Positions 25,096 to 35,640 of a DNA stretch of 44,320 bases are shown one piece after another. Source of the stretch: an uncultured Pseudohongiella sp. (GTDB lineage: Bacteria > Pseudomonadota > Gammaproteobacteria > Pseudomonadales > Pseudohongiellaceae); NCBI GenBank assembly GCA_902597095.1, contig CACJWK010000021.1:1-44320 (forward strand). Direction: 5' to 3'. Numbering within the stretch: position 1 is the stretch's first letter; each line of letters opens with the position of its first letter. A program made the position numbers and the translations under genes. Below the pieces are notes generated by a model, which was not told where the DNA came from, made no database searches, and worked only from the letters and a program-made list of their open reading frames with translations.

Positions 25096-28000
25096 ATGAC
25101 CAAGAGCATGAGTGAAAAACAGGAAAAACTGACGTTTGGCTACCCTCCCAAGCATGGGCTGTATGACCCCGCCAATGAGAAGGATTCCTGTGGCGTTGGG
25201 TTTGTAGCCAACATCAAGGGGGCTCCCAGCCACCAGATCATGCTCGATGCCTATCATCTCAATTCCCGCATGGATCACCGTGGAGGCTGTGGTTTCGAGG
25301 CCAACACCGGTGACGGAGCCGGTATCCTGATGGCCTTGCCACACAGCTTTTTCACGAAAGTGGCCAAGGACAAACTGAACGAGGAGTTACCGGAAGCCGG
25401 CCGCTATTCCGTCGGCAACATATTTCTGCCACAGGACCCGGTCGAAAGAGAGCAGTGTGTAAAAACTATTAATCAGATCATTCTTGAAGAAGGACAGCGA
25501 CTGGTCGGCTGGCGTGACGTGCCGACCGACGCCAAGGGGGCAGACGTGGGCCCCGCGGCGCTGCTCGCCCAACCGCATATCACCCAGCTGTTTATTGCCG
25601 CTGCCGATGATCTCAGCGGCGACGCCTTCGAGCGGGTTCTGTACCTGATCCGAAAGCGGTTCACCCACGCGCTGCGCGGCGACGAAACACTTAGTGAAGC
25701 CAAACAGGTCTATGCCTGCAGCTTGTCCACCAAGGTCATCGTCTATAAAGGTATGTTGACTCCGGGACAGCTTTTCCCATTTTACAGCGACCTTACCAAC
25801 CCCGAATTCGCCACGCATCTGGCCATGGTGCATTCACGTTTCAGCACCAACACCTTTCCGTCGTGGGATCGCGCTCAACCGAACCGGTTCATGAGTCACA
25901 ACGGCGAAATCAATACTCTGCGCGGCAATGTAAACGCCATGGTCGCGCGGCAGGGCATGGTGGCAACCGAGGTCTTCGGAGACAAACTTCAGGACATCCT
26001 GCCGGTCATTGACTCGGACTGCTCCGACTCCGGCAGTTTTGACTCGGTACTTGAGTTCCTGCTGCTGTCCGGCCGTTCGCTGGCGGAAGCCACCATGATG
26101 ATGATCCCTGAAGCCTGGCAGTCTGACCGCAACATGGCACAGGCGAAGAAAGATTTTTATGAATACCACTCGGCCCTGATGGAGCCCTGGGACGGTCCGG
26201 CTTCAATTGTGTTCTCAGACGGTAAATACATTGGTGCAGTGCTTGACCGCAACGGGCTGCGGCCGAGCCGCTATTACATCACCCATGATGACAAGTGCAT
26301 CATGGCATCCGAAGTTGGTGTGCTGCAGGTCGATCCGGCCAACGTTAAATTCAAAGGGCGTCTGCAACCGGGCAAAATGTTTCTGATCGACTTCGATCAG
26401 GGCCGTCTCATTCCGGACGAAGAGGTGAAAGGCCTGATCTCCGGCAAAAGATCCTACGGGGAATGGCTGGCGCAGGAGCGAATCACGCTGGCCGACTTAG
26501 CCAGCACCGCACCGGCACCGTCTTTGGATAATGCGCAGACCCTCGAGCGCATGCAGGCATTCGGTTATACCACCGAAACCATGCAGTTCATGCTGATTCC
26601 GCTGGTCACCGAGGCGCGTGATCCGCTGGGCTCCATGGGTAACGATTCTGCGCTGGCCTGCCTGTCCGACAAGCCACGCATGATTTACGACTACTTCAAG
26701 CAGCTGTTCGCGCAGGTCACCAACCCGCCGATCGATTCGATACGCGAAGAGGTGGTCATGTCCTTGCACTGTTTCATCGGCCCCGAGGGCAACCTTCTCG
26801 AAACGACCCCGGAGCAGGTGCGCAGACTGAGCCTGGAGCATCCCGTTCTCTCTAACCAGCAGCTGACCGATCTCAGCCAGATGGACCACAAAGGACTTCG
26901 CTCCTGCGTCATTGACATCACGTTTGCTGCCAACCAGCCTGACGGTTTCATGGAGGCCGTGGAGCGAATTTGCCGCGAAGCGTCGCAGGCAATTGAAGAC
27001 GGCTATGCCTTCATCATCCTGTCGGATCGCAACATGTCACAATCCCGGATTCCGCTGAGTGCGCTGATTGCCACCGGCGCTGTCCATCAACATCTGCTTA
27101 ACAATGAACTGCGAAGCCAGATCGGCATTTTGGTCGAAACCGGTGAAGCCAGAGAAGTCCATCATCACTGTCTGCTGACCGGATACGGTGCCGACGCTGT
27201 CAATCCTTATCTGGCTTTTGAGGCGCTCTGGCAGGCAAACAAAGAAGGCCTGCTTGGCGATAAATACTCCACCGAAGACAGCCTCGTCGCTGCTTACAAA
27301 AAAGGAGTGGCCAAGGGGATGATGAAGGTGATGGCGAAAATGGGCATATCCACCCTGCATTCCTATAAGGGAGCTCAGATCTTCGAAGCCGTCGGCTTGG
27401 CAGACGAAATCATTGCGAAGTGCTTTGCCGGCACCGCCAGCCGGGTACAGGGCGTCAACTTCAACGTCCTGTCAGAAGAAAGTCGGCGTCGACATGCGAT
27501 CGGCTATCCCGAAAAAGACTCCGAGCGCATTCCGGTTCTGAACAATCCCGGCGATTTTCACTGGCGCACCGGCGGCGATGCGCACATGTGGAATCCCAGT
27601 ACAATATTCAACCTGCAACTGGCCGCCAGGAGCAACAGCGCAGACGCCTACGCAGAATTTGCGCGGCATGTGAATGAACAGGCAACCCGTCAGTGTACGC
27701 TGCGTGGCTTGATGAAATTACGCACTGAACAGTGTGAAACGATACCGCTAGAAGAAGTCGAACCTGCCACTGAGATCGTCAAGCGCTTTGCCACCGGTGC
27801 GATGAGTTTCGGATCGATCTCTCAGGAAAGCCACGAGTCTCTGGCTGTGGCGATGAATCGCCTGGGCGGCAAATCCAATACCGGAGAAGGCGGAGAAGAT
27901 CCTGAACGCTTCACGCCGATGGCCAATGGCGATTCGAAGCGCTCGGCCATCAAACAGGTCGCTTCGGGGCGGTTCGGAGTCACGGCATGGTATCTGACTA

Positions 28001-29664
28001 ATGCAGATGAGCTTCAGATTAAGATCGCGCAGGGCGCCAAACCGGGCGAAGGAGGCGAGCTGCCGGGCGGCAAGGTGGACGAACAAATCGCCCGAATCCG
28101 ACACTCGACTCCGGGCGTGGGTCTGATCAGCCCGCCTCCTCATCACGATATCTATTCGATTGAGGATATCGCGCAGCTGATTCACGACTTAAAGAACGCA
28201 AACCGCGAGGCACGCATCAGCGTCAAACTAGTATCGGAAATCGGTGTGGGCACGATTGCCGCGGGAGTCACCAAGGCCAAGACTGATCATCTCGTGATTG
28301 CCGGCCACGATGGCGGCACCGGCGCATCGCCTCTGACTTCCATCAAACACGCAGGCCTGCCCTGGGAATTGGGCGTGGCAGAGACCCACCAGACGTTGGT
28401 GATGAATAACCTGCGATCCCGGGTCACGCTACAGACAGATGGCCAGTTAAAAACGGGCCGCGATATCGCCATCGCGACCCTGCTTGGCGCGGAGGAATAC
28501 GGCTTTTCTACTGCACCGCTTATTACCCTCGGCTGCATCATGATGCGTAAATGCCATCTCAATACCTGCCCGGTCGGAATTGCGACTCAGGATCCGGAGC
28601 TTCGGAAAAAATTCAAAGGTGAACCTGAGCATGTCGTGAACTACCTGTTCATGGTTGCTGAGGAGTTGCGATCAATCATGGCAGAGCTGGGCCTGCGGAC
28701 CGTCAACGAAATGATCGGCCGCGTTGACTTGCTTGATGCCGATGCCGCGATTGATCACTGGAAAGCCAGCGGTCTCGATCTCAGCCGGATTCTTGAGCCG
28801 GCCAAGGTGATTTTTGAAAACACCGAATTATATCGCACGCAGGCGCAAGATCACGGTCTGGAGAAGGCACTGGATAACGAGCTGATCCGCCGCGCCAGAC
28901 CCGCACTGGAGAAAGGGGAAACCGTTCACATTGAACATGAGGTAATTAACATCAACCGTGTGGTCGGTACCATGCTGTCCAATGAAGTCTGCAAACGCTT
29001 CGGCGCCGACATGCTGCCGGATGACACCATTAATATCAAACTGAAGGGTTCAGCCGGGCAAAGCCTGGGGGCATGGCTGGCGAAAGGCATCACGCTAACC
29101 GTAGAAGGTGATGCCAATGACTACCTCGGCAAAGGGTTGTCCGGCGGCAAGATCATCCTGTATCCGCCGGTAGAAAGCACCTTTCAAGCGGAAGAAAACA
29201 TCATTGCGGGCAATGTCATTCTGTATGGCGCAACCGGTGGTGAAGCGTATATCCGAGGCATAGCGGCGGAGCGATTCGCCGTGCGCAACTCTGGTGCCAG
29301 TGCGGTTGTCGAAGGCATTGGCGACCACGGCTGTGAATACATGACCGGTGGCTGCGTCGTGGTTCTCGGTCAGACTGGTCGCAATTTTGGCGCCGGCATG
29401 AGCGGCGGCATCGCCTACGTCTGGGATCCGGAAGGAGAGTTCAGCAAATTGTGTAATTCTGAAACCTTTGAACTGGAAACCCTATCTGCCGCCAGTGACA
29501 TCCTCGAACTGAAGAAGTTGATTGAAAATCACGCGAATCACACTGACTCCAGCGTGGCGCGAGCCGTGCTGGAAAACTGGGAAGACAGCCTGAATAAATT
29601 CGTCAAAGTTATGCCGACCGATTACAAGCGCGTATTGGCAGAACGGGCGGCAACGGCCGCGTAA
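25096..29664 (+). CDS. gltB: glutamate synthase (NADPH) large subunit
   Basis: A protein of about 1520 residues that makes glutamate from glutamine and 2-oxoglutarate. The N-terminal Ntn glutaminase domain has its nucleophile cysteine in KDSCGVGF (C32), exposed after removal of a short propeptide. The central and FMN synthase domains follow, with [14 protein letters not shown] and the glycine-rich [13 protein letters not shown] region. The three cysteines of the [3Fe-4S] cluster are in [16 protein letters not shown]. The C-terminal beta-helix domain ([34 protein letters not shown]) is complete. The length matches the E. coli enzyme. Possible starts are ATG 25096 and ATG 25108; neither has a strong ribosome binding site. 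It is followed after 62 bases by gltD. Confidence 0.97.
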   Translation: MTKSMSEKQEKLTFGYPPKHGLYDPANEKDSCGVGFVANIKGAPSHQIMLDAYHLNSRMDHRGGCGFEANTGDGAGILMALPHSFFTKVAKDKLNEELPEAGRYSVGNIFLPQDPVEREQCVKTINQIILEEGQRLVGWRDVPTDAKGADVGPAALLAQPHITQLFIAAADDLSGDAFERVLYLIRKRFTHALRGDETLSEAKQVYACSLSTKVIVYKGMLTPGQLFPFYSDLTNPEFATHLAMVHSRFSTNTFPSWDRAQPNRFMSHNGEINTLRGNVNAMVARQGMVATEVFGDKLQDILPVIDSDCSDSGSFDSVLEFLLLSGRSLAEATMMMIPEAWQSDRNMAQAKKDFYEYHSALMEPWDGPASIVFSDGKYIGAVLDRNGLRPSRYYITHDDKCIMASEVGVLQVDPANVKFKGRLQPGKMFLIDFDQGRLIPDEEVKGLISGKRSYGEWLAQERITLADLASTAPAPSLDNAQTLERMQAFGYTTETMQFMLIPLVTEARDPLGSMGNDSALACLSDKPRMIYDYFKQLFAQVTNPPIDSIREEVVMSLHCFIGPEGNLLETTPEQVRRLSLEHPVLSNQQLTDLSQMDHKGLRSCVIDITFAANQPDGFMEAVERICREASQAIEDGYAFIILSDRNMSQSRIPLSALIATGAVHQHLLNNELRSQIGILVETGEAREVHHHCLLTGYGADAVNPYLAFEALWQANKEGLLGDKYSTEDSLVAAYKKGVAKGMMKVMAKMGISTLHSYKGAQIFEAVGLADEIIAKCFAGTASRVQGVNFNVLSEESRRRHAIGYPEKDSERIPVLNNPGDFHWRTGGDAHMWNPSTIFNLQLAARSNSADAYAEFARHVNEQATRQCTLRGLMKLRTEQCETIPLEEVEPATEIVKRFATGAMSFGSISQESHESLAVAMNRLGGKSNTGEGGEDPERFTPMANGDSKRSAIKQVASGRFGVTAWYLTNADELQIKIAQGAKPGEGGELPGGKVDEQIARIRHSTPGVGLISPPPHHDIYSIEDIAQLIHDLKNANREARISVKLVSEIGVGTIAAGVTKAKTDHLVIAGHDGGTGASPLTSIKHAGLPWELGVAETHQTLVMNNLRSRVTLQTDGQLKTGRDIAIATLLGAEEYGFSTAPLITLGCIMMRKCHLNTCPVGIATQDPELRKKFKGEPEHVVNYLFMVAEELRSIMAELGLRTVNEMIGRVDLLDADAAIDHWKASGLDLSRILEPAKVIFENTELYRTQAQDHGLEKALDNELIRRARPALEKGETVHIEHEVININRVVGTMLSNEVCKRFGADMLPDDTINIKLKGSAGQSLGAWLAKGITLTVEGDANDYLGKGLSGGKIILYPPVESTFQAEENIIAGNVILYGATGGEAYIRGIAAERFAVRNSGASAVVEGIGDHGCEYMTGGCVVVLGQTGRNFGAGMSGGIAYVWDPEGEFSKLCNSETFELETLSAASDILELKKLIENHANHTDSSVARAVLENWEDSLNKFVKVMPTDYKRVLAERAATAA

Positions 29665-29726
29665 GCAAGAACTCGACTGCAGACAGGCAACAACAGAACC
29701 GCATGAATTAGGAAGCACAGCAATAC

Positions 29727-31163
29727 ATGGGCAAGCCAACCGGATTTAAGGAATTTGAACGCGAAACCGCGCCGCATCGCGATGCGATGGACAGGCAGTT
29801 GGATTTCAAGGAAATCTACACCGACCATCGGGTAGAGCATTTGACCACTCAGGGCGCCCGCTGCATGGACTGCGGCGTACCGTTCTGTCAATCCGGTGAT
29901 GGATGTCCTGTCTACAATCTGATCCCTGAGTGGAACGATCTGGTCTACAACAATCGCTGGAAGGAAGCGCTGGATCGACTGCACAAAACAAACAACTTCC
30001 CGGAGTTTACCGGTCGGGTCTGCCCTGCCCCATGTGAAGGTGCCTGCGTTCTGGGCATCCATGAACCGCCGGTCACTATCAAGAACATCGAATGCGCTAT
30101 CGCCGACAAAGGCTTTGAGGAAGGCTGGGTTAAAGCCAGTCCACCGAGCAGCCGCAGCGGCAAGACGGTCGCTGTCGTGGGCTCTGGTCCAGCTGGGCTG
30201 GCTGCCGCTGCCCAACTGAATCAGGCAGGCCATGAAGTGACTGTCTATGAGCGGGACGACCGTGTCGGTGGGCTGTTGATGTACGGAATACCCAACATGA
30301 AGCTGGAAAAATCAGTCGTCGACCGGCGGGTTGACCTGCTGCGTGAAGAAGGCATCCATTTTGTCGTTAACGCAGACGTCGGCGGATCCGGCGACAACGG
30401 TGTCAGTCTCGAGCAACTGCTGAACGACAACGATGCGTTGCTGCTTGCCACCGGCGCCACAACCCCGCGAGATCTGCAGATCGATAATCGCGAGGGAGAT
30501 GGTGTGCACTTCGCGATGGAATTCCTGCTGCAGAATACCAAGAGCCTGCTTGACTCTGAGCTGCAGGACGAAAAATACATCAGTGCCAAAGACAAAAACG
30601 TGATCGTGATTGGCGGTGGAGATACCGGAACAGACTGCATAGGCACATCTCTGCGTCATGGCTGCGCCTCGCTGGTTAACTTTGAGATCATGCCGAGACC
30701 ACCTGAAAACCGTTCCGACACCAATCCCTGGCCAACCTGGCCGGTGATTTTCAGGGTTGATTACGGTCATGAAGAAGCGGCCGCAAGATACGGCAGTGAC
30801 CCCCGGGTCTACTCCGTTTCCGGTAAGGCTTTTGTGCGAGATGAAAGCGGCAATCTGCTGGGCATTAACACCGTTGAGGTCGACCAGAATTTTCATGAGG
30901 TCCCGGATACCGAAAAATTCTGGCCCGCCGACCTTGTCCTGCTGTCCATGGGCTTTCTCGGGCCTGAGCACTACATCAGCGACGCGCTGGGGCTCGAGTT
31001 GGACCCACGCTCTAATTACAAGACCGAAAGCGGCGAGTTTCAGACAACGCATCCGAAGGTCTTTGCCGCCGGCGACTGTCGCCGCGGTCAATCACTGGTA
31101 GTGCGCGCCATCGATGAGGGCCGAAAGGTTGCGGAGCGAATCGATGGTTTTCTGAACGCATAG
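29727..31163 (+). CDS. gltD: glutamate synthase (NADPH) small subunit
   Basis: A 478-residue partner of GltB that oxidises NADPH and feeds electrons through FAD and [4Fe-4S] clusters to the large subunit. The N-terminal cysteine region ([21 protein letters not shown] and [11 protein letters not shown]) binds the two clusters. The FAD motif is [17 protein letters not shown], and the NADPH motif is [13 protein letters not shown]. The C-terminal FAD contact [15 protein letters not shown] is present. The length is typical. AGGA lies about 15 bases before the ATG, which is a little far. Confidence 0.97.
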   Translation: MGKPTGFKEFERETAPHRDAMDRQLDFKEIYTDHRVEHLTTQGARCMDCGVPFCQSGDGCPVYNLIPEWNDLVYNNRWKEALDRLHKTNNFPEFTGRVCPAPCEGACVLGIHEPPVTIKNIECAIADKGFEEGWVKASPPSSRSGKTVAVVGSGPAGLAAAAQLNQAGHEVTVYERDDRVGGLLMYGIPNMKLEKSVVDRRVDLLREEGIHFVVNADVGGSGDNGVSLEQLLNDNDALLLATGATTPRDLQIDNREGDGVHFAMEFLLQNTKSLLDSELQDEKYISAKDKNVIVIGGGDTGTDCIGTSLRHGCASLVNFEIMPRPPENRSDTNPWPTWPVIFRVDYGHEEAAARYGSDPRVYSVSGKAFVRDESGNLLGINTVEVDQNFHEVPDTEKFWPADLVLLSMGFLGPEHYISDALGLELDPRSNYKTESGEFQTTHPKVFAAGDCRRGQSLVVRAIDEGRKVAERIDGFLNA

Positions 31164-31174
31164 GGATGTATGCT

Positions 31175-31196
31175 GGCAGGTCGGATGCAACCTGCC
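31175..31196 (+). terminator. short hairpin after gltD
   Basis: GGCAGGT (31175-31181) and ACCTGCC (31190-31196) pair as a 7-bp stem 12 bases after the gltD stop. No T run follows, so it is a weak terminator candidate at best. Confidence 0.3.
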
Positions 31197-31283
31197 CGCA
31201 CTGTCCACCTGTGGGCTTTCTGTACCACAGCAAATCTGAAATACTCAGTTTCTGTTCCTGTGCTTGCCTCTGCGGTTCACCCT

Positions 31284-31644
31284 ATGACTGAATCTGTTCT
31301 GGATCTTGATCGAGTGGTCAAAACCTATGGTGATTTCAAAGCCATAGACAATATCAGTCTCAGCATTCCGAAAGGATCGATTTACGGCTTCCTCGGGCCA
31401 AACGGGGCTGGCAAAACCACCACGTTCCGCGCCATCCTTGAGATCATCAAGCCGAATCCGGGCAATATCACGATACTGGGCTCAGATTCCGCTCTCGACG
31501 TACGTGATCGCAACGGCCTTGCTGCTCGTGAGTATGATCCTGATGCTTTATCTATCCGGCAAAATTTTCCAGCCGGATGTCTTGCGAACCGGTCAACCTC
31601 CACGCGTCAGGGAATTGTGGAGGCTGTTGACCTCTACTGCGTAA
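31284..31644 (+). pseudogene. deletion scar: ABC ATPase N-terminus joined to ABC-2 permease C-terminus
   Basis: From the ATG at 31284 the first 72 or so codons are a normal start of a NatA-type ATPase: VVKTYGDFKAIDNISLSIPKG, Walker A in GFLGPNGAGKTTTF and then ITILGSDSALDVRDR. Right there the similarity stops, although family members continue with IGYLPEERG and another 200 residues. In the +1 frame from 31501 to the TAA at 31644 is the last helix and tail of the matching permease: YVIATALLLVSMILMLYLSG, KIFQPDVLRTGQPPRVREL. Everything between, the rest of the ATPase and most of the permease, is missing. The junction sequence around 31499-31513 can be read as either gene, which suggests microhomology. 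The remaining frame lacks Walker B and the signature motif and cannot be functional. Confidence 0.85.
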
Positions 31645-32017
31645 CGCCGTCCCTGTTCGCTGCCTCGGCCACACTGTGTGAGTCGAAGCCGCAGTGTACA
31701 CAGCGCCTCGCTTGAAGATTCATCAATACATGCTTTACATAGAATTGCTTTTTACACAGGGGACAGCGGCGCCGCGCCATATCCAGGGCAAACCCCGCCC
31801 ACAAGCCCATATAAACGAACATGATCGCGTCAGTCTCCCGCCGATTGGTGAGAAGCATCCAGATTGCCAGCATATAGAGTGGAAGGGTCCAGAAACAGAC
31901 CATCATCCGCGAACGCGCGCGACGTAAGGCTTTTGCTGCTGCCGCCTGATGCGGAAGAATCCGCGGCGAAATGAGATCGGGATCAGGCCTGTTCTGGGGC
32001 TGCAAATTGTCTGGCAT
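31634..32017 (-). CDS. two-helix membrane protein with a zinc-ribbon tail
   Basis: A 127-residue protein with a basic/alanine-rich N-terminal third and two transmembrane helices (MVCFWTLPLYMLAIWMLL and AIMFVYMGLWAGFALDM). A cytoplasmic zinc-ribbon-like tail has one CxxC pair (RRCPLCKKQF) and a second (RRCVHCGF) 24 residues later. The function is unknown; the ribbon suggests a metal-stabilised fold or a nucleic-acid/protein contact. GAGGAG is very close to the ATG (about 2-3 bases), so the start may be slightly off. Its 3' end overlaps the ABC scar by 11 bases on the opposite strand. Confidence 0.75.
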   Translation of the reverse strand: MPDNLQPQNRPDPDLISPRILPHQAAAAKALRRARSRMMVCFWTLPLYMLAIWMLLTNRRETDAIMFVYMGLWAGFALDMARRRCPLCKKQFYVKHVLMNLQARRCVHCGFDSHSVAEAANRDGVTQ

Positions 32018-32036
32018 ATCTCCTCTGACCAGCCTG

Positions 32037-32068
32037 ATAAGATGCGTCTTATGCCGCTAATCTAGCGG
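32037..32068. repeat. two adjacent perfect hairpins
   Basis: ATAAGA-TGCG-TCTTAT (32037-32052) and CCGCTA-ATC-TAGCGG (32054-32068) lie side by side in the gap between the LysE gene and the zinc-ribbon gene. Both are perfect 6-bp stems with small loops. They may slow transcription or stabilise mRNA ends; without T runs they are not standard terminators. Confidence 0.5.
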
Positions 32069-32100
32069 ACTTACCCCGAGAAGTACAAGAAAGCCCTGAA

Positions 32101-32720
32101 TCAGAGCAAGGGGAGTCTGATCCACTGGAGTATGCCGATGGCCAGCAATACGATCCCGACCAGACGATTGATGGCCATCCCGCTTTGTAGCGGGCGCGCT
32201 TTGAGGAAGTGACTTGCCATGACAAATCCACACAGTGCGGCAAACTTGCCAAGCGCCACACCGCTCAGGAACATGACCAGAGCGCTGTCAAGGAATTGAT
32301 CCCCCAGCGTGCGAGAAATCACGGACGTAGCAAGAATCCAGTAGGGCACTGCCTGGGGATTCAGCAGCGCAATCAGCAGCCCCCCGGCAACCGGCGATCC
32401 TCTCGAAGCGTTGCCTGATTCTGTTGGAATTGCCGGCCGTCGCCGCCAGAAAGCTGCGCCCAGCAGTATGAACACCGAAGCGAGTAGCATCTCAAAAGCG
32501 GGATTGGCTTGCCAGAAACTGCTGATGAACGCCCCGAACCAGAGCGCAAGGACTGCCTGCAAGATTTCTATCAGGGAAGCCGCAATCGCGAATTCGAGAC
32601 CCACACTGGCGTGTTGATCGACCGTCGTTTTGATCAACGTCAGATTATCGGACCAAGCGGCAGGGTGCCGAGGAAGGAGGCGAACACTCCGATAAGAAAA
32701 CAGTTGATCAAGGGCTCCAT
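32101..32720 (-). pseudogene. LysE-family exporter with a 1-base frameshift
   Basis: The ATG at 32720 opens MEPLINCFLIGVFASFLGTLP, then LGPI, and then hits TGA. Reading one frame over from about 32646 continues NLTLIKTTVDQ (with one base restored), followed by the rest of a LysE/RhtB-type transporter: LIALLNPQAVPYWILA and VALGKFAALCGFV with about five helices. Restoring one A in the sequence ATAATCTG would give a continuous protein of about 205 residues, the normal family length. These proteins export amino acids or similar metabolites. The gene is 28 bases after the ABC exporter on the same strand. It is either a fresh pseudogene or a sequencing error in a short A run. A shorter product starting inside would lack the first helix and the GPI/N motif. 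Confidence 0.8.
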
Positions 32721-32748
32721 CAGAGCCTATATGGCCCGCTGGGGCCGG

Positions 32749-34701
32749 CTACTGGTAGCCCTGAGCCTGAAGCTTGAACAGCATGGCATATTGACCATCA
32801 CTCGCCAGTAACGATTCATGGCTACCCTCTTCCTGAATGCTGGATTTCTCAAGAACAATAATATGATCTGCCATGCGTACAGTAGAAAAGCGGTGAGATA
32901 TGATGATGGAGATTTTATTCGAAGTCAGGTCGCGAAAGTGTGAGAAAATCTCGGCCTCGGCCCTCGCATCAATCGCCGCTGTGGGCTCATCAAGAATCAG
33001 CACGTCAGCCTTGCTGCGCATGAATGCTCGCGACAGGGCAATCTTTTGCCACTGGCCACCGCTGAGTTCCTTTCCGTTCTTGAACCAGGTTCCCAGTTGC
33101 GTTTGATATCCTTCAGGCAGATCCTTGATGAACTCATTGGCCATTCCTTTTTCTGCAGCGTCTTCAATCAGTGAGTCCTGATCGAGTTGATCAACTTCGC
33201 CAATCCCGATGTTCTCACCAACCATCAGCTGATAGCGCGCGAAGTCCTGAAATATAACGCCGATTTTTCTGCGCAGCGCATCAATATCCCACGCGTTGAG
33301 CGCCAATCCCTCAAGCAGAATTTCACCCTCTGTCGGCTGGTAGAGCCTGGTCAGCAATTTAATCAACGTCGTTTTGCCACTGCCGTTTTCACCGACAATC
33401 GCGAGACTTTCTCCTGGCTTAATGTGAAGATTGATCCGGGAGAGCGCGGGGGTATTACTGCCCGGATAGTAGAAGCTGACATTGTTGAAACGAATGCCGT
33501 CAGAAGGGTCCGGCCCTGCCAGCTGGTCGCCGGATGCTTCGGGCACCTTATGGTCGAGATACTCATTCAGATTGGACAGATATAAATTGTCTTCATACAT
33601 CCCGTTGACTGAAGTCAGGCTGCTGGTTACTGCATTCTGGCCGAGTCGGAACTGGGCGACGTACATGGTCATCTGTCCAATAGTGATGAAGCCAGCGATC
33701 GCGGCAAAGCCAACCCAACCGTAAGCAAAGTAAAACGCACCACTGGCCAGCAAGCCCAACAGATACCCCCAGACGCCGCGTCTGAGAACCAGATTTCGGT
33801 CTTCTTTGTAGATGTTCAGGAAAATATCAACATAGCGCTTGAGAAACAGACGACCCAGCTGCAACAGTTTGACCTCTTTGACACCGTCTTCACGGGTCAG
33901 CACCATTTCCAGGTAAATCTGCATGCGCCTTTCAGCAGACCGTCGACGGTGGATACGAAATGCCTCTCCTGAAAATTTGGCCTCCGCGATAAAAGCGGGA
34001 ATCCCGGCAAATCCCAGCAACAAAACTGCGTAAGGCGAGAATTGAAACAGCCAGATACCAATGGTAAGCAGGGCAATGTTGTCACGGATCAGATCGAATG
34101 TTTTGATGACCAGACTGAGCGGCCTGCTCGAGGCCTCCCGTCGGGCCCGTACCAGTTTGTCGTAATACTCAGCGTCTTCAAAGTGGGCCAGTTCGAGAGT
34201 CAGGGCTTTTTCCAGAATCATCACATTGATTCTGTTGCCCAGGAGAACTCTCAATATGGACTGGCAGACCGAATTCAGTCTTTGCGCACCGGTCATGATT
34301 ATGACGAGGCCTGCTTCCAGCAACACGTAAAACAGCACCTGCCTGCGAGCGAGATCGGCTGCACTACCGGTCGACTGGATTGTCTGCGACACGGCGTCCA
34401 CAAACATGCCTCCGACCGAGGCAATCACCGCCGGCAGAATGCCGGACAGCAGGGTACCTGCAGCCATCGCCAGCGTCAGCGGCGCACTGGTACTCCACAC
34501 GATTTTCATCGCCAGCTGACTGTATTGAAATACAGACAGAAACTTGCGCACCGAATTCGGTTCGGCGTTTAGTTTATCCGGCACAGTAGGGGTCGTTGAC
34601 TGAGTGCTTGCCAAAATGCTTTCGAACAGGTTGAGGTTTTTAGAACTCGTGAAACGGTCTATTGTCAGGAAAGTATGTTGCGCTAACTTTAGTCTACGCA
34701 C
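32749..34701 (-). CDS. ABC exporter, permease-ATPase fusion
   Basis: A half-transporter of up to 650 residues: five or six transmembrane helices (residues about 70-380), then an ATPase domain with Walker A GENGSGKTT, the signature ELSGGQWQK, Walker B VLILDEPTAA and the switch histidine in IIISHRFSTV. It should work as a homodimeric exporter of a lipid, peptide or drug at the inner membrane; the substrate is not evident. The start is unclear: the GTG at 34701 has no ribosome binding site, and an in-frame TTG at about 34611 or GTG at about 34590 would remove a poorly conserved leader. It precedes the broken lysE by 28 bases. Confidence 0.9.
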   Translation of the reverse strand: MRRLKLAQHTFLTIDRFTSSKNLNLFESILASTQSTTPTVPDKLNAEPNSVRKFLSVFQYSQLAMKIVWSTSAPLTLAMAAGTLLSGILPAVIASVGGMFVDAVSQTIQSTGSAADLARRQVLFYVLLEAGLVIIMTGAQRLNSVCQSILRVLLGNRINVMILEKALTLELAHFEDAEYYDKLVRARREASSRPLSLVIKTFDLIRDNIALLTIGIWLFQFSPYAVLLLGFAGIPAFIAEAKFSGEAFRIHRRRSAERRMQIYLEMVLTREDGVKEVKLLQLGRLFLKRYVDIFLNIYKEDRNLVLRRGVWGYLLGLLASGAFYFAYGWVGFAAIAGFITIGQMTMYVAQFRLGQNAVTSSLTSVNGMYEDNLYLSNLNEYLDHKVPEASGDQLAGPDPSDGIRFNNVSFYYPGSNTPALSRINLHIKPGESLAIVGENGSGKTTLIKLLTRLYQPTEGEILLEGLALNAWDIDALRRKIGVIFQDFARYQLMVGENIGIGEVDQLDQDSLIEDAAEKGMANEFIKDLPEGYQTQLGTWFKNGKELSGGQWQKIALSRAFMRSKADVLILDEPTAAIDARAEAEIFSHFRDLTSNKISIIISHRFSTVRMADHIIVLEKSSIQEEGSHESLLASDGQYAMLFKLQAQGYQ

Positions 34702-35079
34702 CTGAACGCCAGACAGATTCTAGCAAAGCAAGAGCGCTACATCGGGCCCGGGCAGTGCCGACGCTGAATTAAACGAGCCTGATGCTGAACCGTTCCTGCC
34801 CGACATCCGGCCTCAGGCCCTTAAAGCCGGCGACATAAAAAGGCATATGGCACTTTTACCATCGGAATAATTAAAACCGGAATGCAGACAGTCCGGTGCC
34901 CTGCGTGACCGCATTTCGACCAACGCTTTGATCAACTTTGACTAACTTTGATTGACTGAGTCACTGGTAGTAAGCAGACACCGACAAGGCGTCGGACTTT
35001 ATCTATGGCATGAGGCCCGGTGCGTCAGCACTCTGCCTGCGCAACAGCATCTCGTGGAGCCCGCGGGTAAAGCGGCCTG
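34702..35079. other. 378-bp intergenic region
   Basis: No gene is supported here. There is a tandem ACTTTGA-type repeat at about 34931-34953 (three imperfect copies) and a small hairpin (CCGAC-AAGGC-GTCGG) near 34981-34996. The promoter of the ABC exporter should lie at its left end. Confidence 0.5.
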
Positions 35080-35415
35080 TCAGTGAAGTCTGTGCGATAC
35101 CTTGAGTTCATCCTCGAAAAAAGCTTTCACCTGGAGCAGCTGGCACAGGTCTCCCTCACTCTCCATCAGGGGAAGGTGCTGTTCAATGTCATTGAGTATG
35201 TTCGTAATACTCCCGGTGTCCAGATTGCTGAGATCCAGATTGAATGGGAAGCTCCCTGTCCTGTTCTTATCCTTAATCATATCCCTATACTGCTCCAAAC
35301 TGCCCGCTTCGCCCTCAATAGTTGCGGTTAATATTTGCACAGGAATTGTATCGACTGACTTTAAGAAATCTTCATAAGAAATTCTAATACATAGATTTTT
35401 TGCTTTTCGAAACAT
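35080..35415 (-). CDS. hypothetical protein, 111 aa
   Basis: No family is recognised. The sequence reads like a real soluble protein: it is balanced in charge, with a basic N-terminus, a central FPFNLDLSNLDTGS stretch and a helical, acidic C-terminal half. Codons are more AT-rich than in the neighbours, which may point to foreign origin. There is no clear ribosome binding site before the ATG at 35415. An 82-residue frame on the opposite strand over the same bases looks less natural. It stands alone between two long gaps. Confidence 0.45.
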   Translation of the reverse strand: MFRKAKNLCIRISYEDFLKSVDTIPVQILTATIEGEAGSLEQYRDMIKDKNRTGSFPFNLDLSNLDTGSITNILNDIEQHLPLMESEGDLCQLLQVKAFFEDELKVSHRLH

Positions 35416-35440
35416 CGCGTTCTAAGCAGAAGCCGCGCTT

Positions 35441-35491
35441 TTACTGGCCTGTGAAGTATTTGGACACTAACCTTTTAAAGCAGGCCAGAAG
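35441..35491. repeat. spaced inverted repeat
   Basis: CTGGCCTG and CAGGCCAG form a perfect 8-bp inverted repeat with about 30 bases between them, in the 226-bp gap between the 111-aa gene and the end of ubiI. Function unknown; it could be a hairpin at the end of the ubiI transcript. Confidence 0.35.
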
Positions 35492-35640
35492 CGCACTGGA
35501 AACAGAAATCAGAACTCAGGGGAGGCCGGTGTCAGACACACTGCCTGAATTGGCGGACGGAACATCTTCAATACACCGGCCGATATGGGATGTAGCGACC
35601 ACTGAGGCCCAGCGCCACAGGTTGACTAGTCCGCTGCGAG

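Noticed and set aside
24808..25344. Minus-strand frame of 178 codons
   Set aside because: Mostly antisense to the gltB start and to its promoter region.
31170..31283. Longer N-terminus for the ABC ATPase remnant
   Set aside because: The family similarity begins right at the ATG at 31284; the part before it is intergenic.
31634..34701. Bacteriocin or antibiotic export cluster (ABC exporter, LysE, zinc-ribbon protein)
   Set aside because: No precursor peptide or modification enzyme is present, and two of the transport genes in the block are broken.
34931..34953. ACTTTGA-type tandem repeats as a CRISPR or iteron array
   Set aside because: Only three short imperfect copies, no regular spacers.
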